A stretch of DNA of 64,000 nucleotides from Hericium rajendrae. Taxonomy: Eukaryota; Basidiomycota; Agaricomycetes; Russulales; Hericiaceae. The stretch's first letter is position 1. The number at the start of each line of letters is the position of its first letter. The DNA is taken from NCBI GenBank assembly GCA_033439255.1, contig CM065885.1, positions 1,054,001 to 1,118,000 on the forward strand. The letters are read 5' to 3'. Positions 32,685 through 41,980 of this stretch are shown piece by piece. The notes under the pieces were generated by a model that was not told where the DNA came from, searched no databases, and was given only the letters and a program-made list of their open reading frames with translations. Position numbers and translations under genes: made by a program.

Positions 32685-34726
32685 ATGTCTTCCCGCCAGA
32701 CAACGACCACATGGGCGCCACCTCCCGCCCGCGATGAGGAAAAACGCCATGTACGTGGTGACGACGTTATAGGCATTACACCGCTGACAAGCTACCCTAC
32801 ATACGACCAGTCTGCTCCGTCTGACATCCCTGCGGCTGGTGACTTGCCTCCACCAGCTCTCCAACGACGGAGCACGACGATTCTCGAACGTATCAAGGAC
32901 AAGGGCAGCGACATCGGATGGATTGACAGCTTTAAAGCAGCCGCATGCTCGTCATGTACGTCTATTTTCCAGGTTCCAATTGACTGTGTGATTGGGCTAA
33001 TCCAGGACAATGCAGGGCTCAATGCTTTGCTCATTCTTGTGCCCTTGTCGTGGGTAGCTCATTTCGTAGGATGGTCTCACCAAGTCCAGTTTGTCCGTAA
33101 GTGTCGTGTACTATTCCATACTGCCGAAAGCTAAATGAAATATAGTGTCATTTTTTGCAATTATGCCTCTTGAGAAACTTTTCGACTGGGGCGGCGAGCA
33201 ACTCGCGATGTACTGCGGCGAGGACCTTGGTGACCTCATCATCATCACCCTGAACAAGTAGGCCGTCTTGATGAGTGCTATTGCCCATTCTAATCTACGG
33301 CTCAGCGCTGTTGAGGCGACCCTGGCCATCATCCTGCTGATCAAGTGTGAGCTGAAGCTGCTTCAAGCAACAGTTGCTGGTCAGAAATATTGTTCGAGTG
33401 CGAGTGGGAAGCCAAGCTCACCTGCGCTACAGGCGTTGTTTTACTGCATCTGCTCCTTATTCCCGGGGCCGCGTTCATGGTGGGCGGAGCACGAGTATGG
33501 GAGCAGACCCTCCATCCCACAAAAGCCGAGCTCAACCACACGCTCCTGACAATCGGGTACACGTTCTCGCTGACCTGTGCTTCTCATCTCATTACTGAGA
33601 TAATATATGCCTTAGCATCTTGGTGCTGTTAGTTCCGGCTGGTTTCTTCGCCGCAATCGACCGCGGAATGCCCGTACCGAACATAGACGGTACTGATCCC
33701 GTATTAAACGACATTGTCCGCGATGACTTCCTCAGGATGGGACGCGGGTTCGCTGTGATCCTGCTCTTCGTGTGAGCTTTCCCTTTGCACTCATCATCCT
33801 GAGCTCATGCAAAACAGATACGTATGCTCGCGCTTTTACCTGCACGACCCACCCGGCGAAGGTCCCTTCCAGCCGCACCTCAATGGACCAGAGGAACTGG
33901 TCAAAAAGGAGCGCGAGCTGCTAGAAGCAGAGCCTGACATCAATCCCTGGGCGTGCATCGTGCTGCTAGTGCTCTGCGTCGGCCTCATGGGCGTCACCGC
34001 CGAATTCGTACGTGTCTGTGCGCCATCTACACCTTCGCCTGACTCAATGCCTGCATGGCAGCTCGTCGACAGCGTGGAGTTTGTCCGCGAAGAAGGCCAC
34101 ATCTCCGAAGAGTGAGCATCGTCGTCGATGATGGTTTGACGAAATGCTGACTGTGGTCGCAGGTGGTTTGGCCTCATCCTCCTCCCCATCCTATCGTGGT
34201 CCGCCGACGGTGCCGTCACGCTCGCCTACTTCGTGCACTCGAGCCTGCGGCAGTACTTGAAACTCACCGAGGCTGAGCAGCCCACCACCATCGCCGAGGC
34301 GCGTGCCATGGAGCTCTCGATCCAATTCCTGCTCTTTTGGATGCCCTTCCTCGTACTGCTCGGCTGGTGGACGGGAAAGCCGGTGTCTGTCCTTTTCGGT
34401 TTGTTCCTTTTGCTTGTAAGAGAGACGCATGCTTATTGCTAAACGCAGATTTGTTCGAAGTGACAGTGCTTGTTGGCTCGTGTTTCTTGGTCAATTATGT
34501 CACGGCGGATAACAAGACCAATTGGGCGGAAGGGACTATGATGATTTCGCTCTATCTCATGATCGTTCGTAGTAAATTCTTCGTTGCAGTGAATCTCCTG
34601 TCTGATGCCTTTGTTACGCAGGCTCTCTCGGCCTGGTTCTACCCTGGACAGCCCGAGGTGAGGATCATGGACGCTTGTACGGGCATCGCCGACGCCCTTG
34701 TTGCCAGCGTCGGGCAAGCGGAATGA
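32685..34726 (+). CDS. Ca2+/H+ exchanger (CAX family), left copy
   Basis: This is a membrane cation/proton antiporter of the CAX branch, expected at the vacuole or ER. Start ATG is at 32685 (MSSRQTTTTWAPPP); the N-terminal cytoplasmic tail is polar (about 90 residues). The first alpha-repeat is split by an intron and reads GDLIIITLNNAVEATLAIILL; canonical CAX has GNAVE where this has NNAVE. The second repeat reads FGLILLPILSWSADGAVTLAYF, where canonical proteins have GNAAEH. The second acidic residue is therefore Asp, in a divergent setting. Between them lie further helices and an acidic loop (ELVKKERELLEAEPDINPW). The end is SAWFYPGQPEVRIMDACTG, with the stop at 34726. About 8-9 short introns keep frame. 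Ion specificity may differ from standard CAX because of the changed motifs. Confidence 0.8.
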
Positions 34727-35032
34727 ATGACATGGTGCACTTTCGCCTTCTTCCTCATTCGGGTCACACTTGCTATCGCTCTCGCATTCTACGCTGTACA
34801 CTAGCCTGTTTACGCTCATGTCCACCCAGAACTCATCCGCATCATCATACCTCCTGCGCACTACTAACCGTCTAACCATCTTGTCGTCGGGGATCCAACA
34901 CTCATTCATATGTACTTACCCGTTTAGCCTGCTGCTTCTATGGCATGGTCTAGATTTCCAGATGTCGTTGTGTTACTGGTAGAAGGGACAATTCGCTGCA
35001 CAAGGGGCTAAGTCTGCATGAATGTGCTAAGG
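34727..35032. other. short spacer between convergent genes
   Basis: This 306-bp gap holds the 3' ends of the left exchanger and F-box genes, which converge. The mirrored gap is 321 bp. No separate gene is supported. Confidence 0.5.
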
Positions 35033-37225
35033 CTAATGCTGATGCTTCGAATCCCACTTCCAGACGTGCGGGACATCAATCGAGACTTTCTGAACAAACT
35101 TCTTTAAATCCGTCTTGCAGCGTTCAATGTGATTTCGGGAAAATGAATCCACGACGATGACCAGACTCTTGATGCCGGTCCTCCATTTCGAACGGTGTTC
35201 AAGGGTCCGTAACAGGAGCGGCCAACATTCCACGAGGAGCGAATAGCTGGTCTTGATAGTCATGGCTTCCAACACAGGCCAGAGCGCGCCAGGCCCGGCA
35301 ATTGCAGGTATCGAGTTTGGTTCCTTCCGAAGTCTATCCTTCCAATTCTGTATACCGACCATGCCCAGGATTTGTTTCAGCTTGCACGACGTGATGGAAA
35401 CTTCTCGTAGGTCTTTCATTCCTGCGAAAATGCAGAAAAAGTCTGCCTCGTCGATATGGTCGCAATGATCGAGAATGAGGCATTCCGTGCGCTTGAAATC
35501 CAGCCCGCTTGCCATTGCATGTGTGTATTGCGGATGTGACCCCTTGTCCTCGTCATCCACGTCGAATGACACATCGAAGCGGCAGTGCCCAAGATCATCC
35601 CTGTCCAAGAGATGCGGCTTGTAGCGGTCCCAGCCCACCATTCGTGATATGTTACTGAATTCCAATGTGGCCAACGGGATATGCCTGGCCCCGGGGATCT
35701 TAGAGCACAAGGCAACAAGCTTTGCCATACGCTCCTCGCGTGTGCGCTCCCAATATCCTTCGAGCATGATGTCCAAACGCAGGGTCGTGGTGAAGGGGAT
35801 CTTGACATAGTCCAGCACGCGATCGATTGCCGGCACCTCGTCTTGGATCGTCAATTCTTTGAATGAGTCAGGAAACTGCAAGACATGAGTGGGCGCTACT
35901 TCATCGTAGTACACAGGACCGCCATCTATGTCGTCTTCTAGTGGGAGGGCCCATTCGAGCCGTAGGCTTTCGAGGTGCGGCAGCGTCTCCAACTTTTCCA
36001 GTAAGTCACGCAGTATGTCGTCACCCCAAAACTTGCGACAATACATCAACCTCAGGTGCCGAAGCCTCGGATGCATCACAGGGGAACCTCTCCCGTGCAG
36101 GTAGTCCCCGGTCGCATGGACGTGCTCACCTGCGACATGAAAAGACTGCAAACAAGGCATTGGTGTGTCCAGCATCTGGTGAATGGCCAGATCCCCAAGC
36201 GGAAAAGGTCTTTCCTCAGCAGGCGCATAAAAATCCGGGTTGAGCATGAGCTCCTCCAGCATGCCTGCGGAGCGGCCCCCACGACCTGCAAGAGTGGTAA
36301 TCAAGTCACCAGGTATCCAAGCGGAGAGCAGCAACTTTCGGATGCGCGGAAAGTGTGTCATGACGAGCAGAATGGCTGTCAGATCTGGATATGGGGGGAG
36401 GAAGGCCATCACGTCCAGCGGGCGTGATTTGGAACACTCCAAAGAGACTTTTGTCAGCCGAAGGCTGCTGAAGTCGAGCCTGGTCCACAGATCCGAAAAG
36501 TTCACCGCAACGTAGTACCAGTCACGGCAGACGAGCAGAATGGCGACCCAGCGGGGGACGCGGTGGTACGCTCTGCGGAGCTGCCTTTCTTTTCCCGTTT
36601 CGTCGCCGTTCTCCTTGATATAATCGGCATCAGAGACACCTTCCGGGTCATATCGACATTCTGTCGCACTGCAATAATGGAAGATCTGGCGCCGTATTTC
36701 TACGGGCAGGCGTTGTATGGGGGGTTCGCGAGTTCGCCTACGTGTATGAGCGACGGGTTGAGCATGGAGGCCATGGAGATGAGACCTAACAAGAGGTTGG
36801 GCAGGGTGTGCGTGAGGCCTAACGTGAGATTGCACTGGGAGGCCACCATGTGCGGGAGGCATAATAGCTAGAGGCTGTACAGGGAAATCGTGCATGCGAG
36901 ACATGACGGGAGGTTGCATGAGGAGGCTATGCATGTGAGGCTGAACGGGAGCTTGCATGGGGAGGTCGCCATGTGTATAATGCATAACCTGGGGTTGTAC
37001 AGGGAAACTGTCATATGTCTGAGGCGTAACGAGAGGTTGTACGGAGAAGCCGCCCGACGTGTAACGCATGGCGGCAGGCTGTGAAGGGAAGCCGTGCATG
37101 CGGGACATAGCTGGGTTTGGCGCGGGATAGCCACGTGGATGGGGTTGAACGAGAGGTTGTGCAGGAATGCCATGGGTGCGAGAGTCCTGGCGGAAGCCAC
37201 TCGCGTTATACCGAGACGGGTCCAT
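35033..37225 (-). CDS. F-box protein with N-terminal repeats, left copy
   Basis: This is a single-exon gene of 730 codons, ATG 37225. Residues about 1-165 are an array of degenerate units of 14-16 residues built on H-G-x-P-x-QP-x-V (for example SRMHGFPSQPAAMRY), rich in Pro, His, Gln and Met. An F-box-like core follows (IQRLPVEIRRQIFHYCSA ... VPRWVAILLVCRDWYYVAVN ... LWTRLDF), as in many Agaricomycete F-box proteins. The rest resembles leucine-rich-repeat-like substrate-binding sequence (MLEELMLNPDF, LRHLRLMYCRKF, LESLRLEWALPL). Such proteins recruit targets to SCF ubiquitin ligases. The target is unknown. It is the mirror partner of the gene at 41981-44167, with which it matches in most positions. 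Confidence 0.8.
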   Translation of the reverse strand: MDPSRYNASGFRQDSRTHGIPAQPLVQPHPRGYPAPNPAMSRMHGFPSQPAAMRYTSGGFSVQPLVTPQTYDSFPVQPQVMHYTHGDLPMQAPVQPHMHSLLMQPPVMSRMHDFPVQPLAIMPPAHGGLPVQSHVRPHAHPAQPLVRSHLHGLHAQPVAHTRRRTREPPIQRLPVEIRRQIFHYCSATECRYDPEGVSDADYIKENGDETGKERQLRRAYHRVPRWVAILLVCRDWYYVAVNFSDLWTRLDFSSLRLTKVSLECSKSRPLDVMAFLPPYPDLTAILLVMTHFPRIRKLLLSAWIPGDLITTLAGRGGRSAGMLEELMLNPDFYAPAEERPFPLGDLAIHQMLDTPMPCLQSFHVAGEHVHATGDYLHGRGSPVMHPRLRHLRLMYCRKFWGDDILRDLLEKLETLPHLESLRLEWALPLEDDIDGGPVYYDEVAPTHVLQFPDSFKELTIQDEVPAIDRVLDYVKIPFTTTLRLDIMLEGYWERTREERMAKLVALCSKIPGARHIPLATLEFSNISRMVGWDRYKPHLLDRDDLGHCRFDVSFDVDDEDKGSHPQYTHAMASGLDFKRTECLILDHCDHIDEADFFCIFAGMKDLREVSITSCKLKQILGMVGIQNWKDRLRKEPNSIPAIAGPGALWPVLEAMTIKTSYSLLVECWPLLLRTLEHRSKWRTGIKSLVIVVDSFSRNHIERCKTDLKKFVQKVSIDVPHVWKWDSKHQH

Positions 37226-37788
37226 GTTGCTTGGAGATTGGTATGGAAAAAAGCGCGATTATTCCCGAAGTCTTGTCTGATCTAGAGGTGCGCCGGGAGC
37301 GCGCGAAGGTTAAATTAACAGATGGTCGTGCGCTTGTAACTACTACGCACCGGGACTTGAGGGACATGACACGTCTGATGCGCACCCCCACCCCAAGGTT
37401 TTAAGCCACAGCTGGTGCTGCAACACAAAGAAGTGAGCAATAGGCCCATGCCCGTATTGTTGTCAGTTCGTCGTGAGGACAACATAATGATGATCTATGT
37501 ATTAGCGCCTCTGCACTATCGCACCTCGCGCGGCCTTCGAGCCATATGCATCGCTTTCGCGAACAAGCATGATGGACATCGTCTCCAGCGATCGCCACAA
37601 CTAGCTTCACCGATGCGGTATCTGGTCAGAGAAAAGTCGATGGGCGCACCGAGAACAATTGCAGAAGCGTCGCGTGCAACAGCGAAAACAATAAGGAACG
37701 TTGTAGAAGAACGCGGTTGAGCCCATCTGCGTTGCCTGCAGCTCTTCTAGGTGAGGACAGTATAGTCAAACAACACTTGGAGCCGCCA
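37226..37788. other. intergenic, no gene recognised
   Basis: This spacer separates the F-box start from the tafazzin 3' end, both on the minus strand. No coding segment is supported. Confidence 0.4.
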
Positions 37789-39011
37789 CTATGGCTTATC
37801 CAACATTCTCTGAGAAACCCGCGTCCCGAGCGCTTCGACCTCCCGCTGTATCACATCCGTCACCATGCTGCGGATACGCCTGCTCTCCTCTTCCGCCTGC
37901 ACATCGCGCTCCTGCGCAACCAACGCAGGCACTGTGCCCTTTTCCGACACCCAGCTCTGCACATTCTGTGCGGGATGAGAATCAGGGATTGCCTCGCGCT
38001 GCAGCGCGGCGCGGATCGTGTGCGGGGGTATCGGATCGCCGAAGGTGACGCTGAGATGGGTGCCGAGACGCGGGAGGAACTTCCACGGCGCTTTTCGGCC
38101 TTCGGGCATCAGGCTGTCGAAGCCTACAGGAAATGACGAACTGGTCAGCGTGGAGTCTGGTGAAACGGCGGGCGCGACGGACCTGTTAGCCACATGGGTA
38201 TGATTATGGGCGGCTGGGGCGTCTCCATGAGTATGCGGCCTCTGAAGACGTTCTAGTCAGACATCGCACGAGATGAGGAGAGAGAGACTGACATGCCCCA
38301 CTTGAATCGCGGTAATTTGAGCACGCCGTTCTCGTATTTGTAGGTATCCGATTGGCAGACCTTGCCCTCGCCAAACAGGTGTATCTACAGAAACATCATT
38401 GGAAATTATTTTTTGCGCTACAGACCATGTTAAGCACGTACCCAGTCTCCATTTCTAAGTTTCTCTATCGCCGTGTCTACGGCAGGCTGGTATATCCCAC
38501 TCCCGCGGAAAGTCTTCAGAACCTGCCCGTTACGGAAGAACGCAGAATAGAGTCTTGCTAACAGCGTGCTCAGCGCTTGCTCTGCGTTAATTAGGCAGTT
38601 GCAGCGCACTTACGGATTAGTGAAGATGATATCGGCGGCACCGAGGGACCAGCGCGTCATGCGGGAGTTCCAGTATGTCCTTGTGGGCAGGATGCCCCAT
38701 ACGAGAGGGTCATCGAGCCTGTCATTCATTCATTTAACTGCCCATACACAGCCGACGGCGAGTACTACATACGTGGATATGTGGTTTGACACTAGACAGC
38801 GATGCAAAAAATTGTTCAGCACGAAGAAAGCTGTTATTCGCATTGACTCACCCGTCACGACACCTCTTCCATGGTTTCTTTCTGGGCTGCGCAACGCCTC
38901 CAAAAGAATCGGCAAGCCGGTGACACTGATAGAAGTGAAACCGAGTTTAAGAGATGCTTTGCAGAGAAGCCCGGTGGTTGTGACCGTCGCGGCGGAAACA
39001 AGGCGCGTCAT
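37789..39011 (-). CDS. TAZ1: tafazzin-like phospholipid acyltransferase
   Basis: This is a transacylase that remodels mitochondrial cardiolipin, recognised from family motifs. Start ATG is at 39011 (MTRLVSAATVTTTGLL), the N-terminus being hydrophobic. Exons join GVVTVSNHISTLDDPLVWG, holding the catalytic H-x4-D box (NHISTLDD), with TRTYWNSRMTRWSLGAAD. They continue with SAFFRNGQVLKTFRGSGIYQ, the second acyltransferase box HLFGEGKVCQ, PPIIIPMWLTG, and FDSLMPEGRKAPWKFLPRLG and SVTFGDPIPP. The stop is at 37789. Around six introns all splice in frame. The start is less certain than the rest, because an upstream exon is possible. It is a housekeeping gene sitting at the centre of the mirrored segment with no second copy in the window. 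Confidence 0.85.
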
Positions 39012-39295
39012 ACATGCACTGCAGGGATTTCTCTCGCTTCGTCGCCGGCGAAACTTGAGAAATGGTACTTTTGAGTCGGCAGAATGCTTGCGTTGGTCGG
39101 TGATGGAAGTGGGAGAACAGGTGGAGATCGGCGTTCGACGCGAAGGAACGTGACTATCCCAAAAGATCACATGCTCGTCAAACGTACGTGGCGTTGACAC
39201 TATTTTTTCTTTTCGCCTCAAATTTCTACGTCTCTTTGAATAGTAAGTAGACTGGTCAGATCCATGTCCAGAACTAATGTCTCCCAAGCCAGTTC

Positions 39296-40133
39296 TCAGA
39301 CCCTTTTTGCCTTGACTCCAAGAGATGTGGCAAGCGTCTCGAAGAAAGCGATCATGCCAGATGGATTGAGGACACGCTGCGAAGCGAGAATGTGCCCGAT
39401 TCGGCTGTCAGCGTTATACGGTTGAATGATCAGGGTGAGCTCGGTGCTTGGGGAAAAAGGACAGAGGACGGCATCCCGATGACTACCGGTGCATGTACTG
39501 ACTTCCAATCCGAGAAGCCTCGGGGGGCGCTGACTGACAATCGCGCCATAGACTCTGTTCCCCTCGGGTCGCGGGAAGGCATTCCTGGCCACCTCTGTGG
39601 GGATTCTCATCGACGGTTATACTACTGGGCGGAATGCCACACCTCTGCCCGAGTGTATGGACATGTTCGATTGGGATACAAGGTGGCGAGCCTGTTGGAG
39701 GAGCGGAGGCTCATGGACGAACTTCGTGGGCCCAGTCGAAGGCCTCTATGAGGAACATACTGGCGCATGTTTCTGGCCTCGCTGCGTACGGATTCTTGAA
39801 TATCTACAATAACATGGTGCGTAAGTAAACGACTGTGCATGCTGCTTCCGAGTCAATCCTTACGCCGATCAGATGTACATCACGGGACTCATATCGTCGC
39901 AACGCACAGGCATGGAATATGCCGATTTTGTCGAAGAGCATATTTTCAGGCGGCTGAATATGACGGCAACGTGACACATCCTTCTCTCCAACCCGGGTCG
40001 CGCGATCGGGAAAGCTGGCGCAAAATTGGACGAATTCCGGAAGACGAATTCCGATGCCACTGAATGAGAACAACGCACGAATGATAGCATGTTGCTGGTG
40101 GAGCGATCTCTAGTGTCGAAGACCTTGTAAGAT
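39296..40133 (+). pseudogene. beta-lactamase-like serine hydrolase, broken
   Basis: Several plus-strand fragments in different frames spell a serine beta-lactamase/transpeptidase-like protein of the fungal secreted type. They are DARWIEDTLRSENV, GAWGKRTEDGIPMTT, KAFLATSVGILIDGYTTGRNATPLP, KVASLLEERRLMDE, MRNILAHVSGL, AYGFLNIYNNM, MYITGLISSQRTGMEYADFVEEHIF and RRIPMPLNENNARMIA. The frame changes several times. One extra base near 40088-40094 breaks the stretch that should read GAGGAISSVEDLV. The serine of the S-x-x-K site is not recognisable (SGRGKAF). A block after LAHVSGL is missing. There is no continuous product. Confidence 0.7.
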
Positions 40134-40508
40134 TCTATCTTCTAATTGCAAGCTTTCATGTGATATTTGTACCTCAATGTTTCGGCGAAATATATGACTC
40201 ATTGTGTCCTCTTCTTTCAGGTCGTAGGCTTCTTGCTTGGAGCTGTGTTGCCCGTCTGTTTTCCGAACACAAACTGAGCTTTCCGCTTTTCCACTCCGGT
40301 CACGAAATGCTTCGTTCGGTTAGAAATCGCAAGCCATCCTTGTCAAAGTACTTTCCAGAACTGCTGTCAAAATATGGCCAATATGTCTGTATTTGCCCTG
40401 CCGTCGGTAGCAGTGCGGTCTTCCACGAGAATATAAGACCTATCTCGAAGTAACTAAACAGCAGGAGCCATCTTTGGATCCACCAACTCGAACAGTATAC
40501 CCACCGAT
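40134..40508 (+). promoter_or_regulatory. upstream region of the DUF5648-type gene with putative TATA box
   Basis: No gene is seen. The sequence atataag at about 40431-40437 lies roughly 75 bp before the ATG at 40509, a plausible TATA element. Confidence 0.4.
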
Positions 40509-41113
40509 ATGAAGGTTTTACTCGCCACCGTTGCTCTCGCACTCTACGCCTGCCAGTCGTCTGCCTCGGCCATCGTTGGGAGGGATGTCAAGGTTAGACT
40601 TGTTCACCCATTTCTCCTGGCGACTCTGATTGCGTTCGGCAGACTCGTGCCCCTCCGGATTGTGGAAACTCAAGTGATGCTGTTACTCTGCTGAGGGCAG
40701 TCAGGACGGACCAGCCCGCGCACTTGTATTCCATAAATTCCACGGAGGAGGAACAGTGGATCATAAATTACCATGGCAGCTCTCAAGGAGACGCCGCGCG
40801 CGTGTTCGCATCCCAAGAAGGGTCGACCTCTCCCATGTACCGGATCAACAATTCGGAGGAGACAGACAACATCTACAGCACCGACTCCAACGAGATTGTA
40901 ACACTGGTAGCAGAGGGGTGGACGGATGTCGGTATCTATTGGTATGCTTATACGTCGCAGATCTGCGGTAGTGTTCCGTTCTATGTCGTGGACAATCCTA
41001 TCACGGCAGATCACATCTACACGACAAATATCACGGAACGGGACGCGTTAGTCAGCGACCAGGGTTATGTCGACGAGGGCATTGCGATGTATGTGTTGCC
41101 CTTTACGGAGTGA
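40509..41113 (+). CDS. secreted DUF5648-type protein
   Basis: Exon 1 (40509-40592) encodes a signal peptide (MKVLLATVALALYACQSSASA) and ends DVK. A 50-bp intron (40593-40642) is phase 0, and exon 2 runs to the stop at 41113. The mature part has repeated units of the form h-Y-x-x-x-x-E...D-x-I/H-Y-S/T-T-x-x-x-E...L-x-x-x-G-Y/W: AHLYSINSTEE, MYRINNSEETDNIYSTDSNE, and DHIYTTNITERDALVSDQGYVDEGIAMY. This is the repeat pattern of the DUF5648 family, often secreted or cell-wall attached in fungi and bacteria; the biochemical role is unknown. Two cysteines (one near the mature start, one in SQICGSVPF) could form a disulphide. The gene is intact. Confidence 0.8.
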
Positions 41114-41980
41114 TTGTCTTGTGTGGCAGAGAAAGTGAGTCATTGATGACTCTTTGCTCAAAGCACTATCAAGCATGTACTGACCATCTTACGCTAGCGA
41201 GGTTCAAGTCGTTGCTTTGGCAGATCGGGGCAGATCGTTCGATCTCGCTTCTTGTGTTCATATGTTGCCGTCTGCACAACGCATAATTCAATCGCCAGCT
41301 ATCATAGGCTATTCTGCGATTGATTCTCAGAACCGGCCAAATTCGAATAGATGCAATGGCATAAAGTAAGTTGATGTCAATATCCTCATGTAACTTATTG
41401 TTTGACCGGTGCTGTATGCAACGCCTCTGCAATTGTTCCAGCGACACTTGTCACTCACGATAAAATATCGACAATGACCTTTCGCTATCGCCAACGCGAT
41501 AGCTAAGTGCTGATACTCGCCAGCCTTATTGTGTCGTCTTCGCCCTGGCAACGGCGCGGATACGGCGCTTGTGTCATTCTCATCTTTTGTATTGCAGTGT
41601 TAGCCATGACTTTATATCCCGGCGATGATCGATGATGGTCTAGTCGTCATATACACGATATCCCTCAACTTATGGTGCGTAACAGTTACCACTGAGCGAC
41701 TGGCTGTCAATTTGACCTTCACCTTGCGGCGTGCCTCTAGATCACACAAGACTTTTCCGAATAATTGCGACTCTTTTATACTAACCAATTGATCTTCTCC
41801 GTACCGAAATAGAGTCCAAGCAACTCTACCGTCTTTTCATTTGTATGAAGGCAGGATCTACATCACCCTTGTTCGTTTTTACTCTTCTTTCTGTCACAAC
41901 CAGCACTAACTATGCAGTCAGTGCAATTCTATCAGCTGTATTCGTCATATTCATAGTTAGTCGAACCGGAAACAAGTAAT
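41114..41980. other. intergenic, no gene recognised
   Basis: This lies between the DUF5648-type gene and the right F-box gene. The short frames show no recognisable sequence. Confidence 0.4.
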
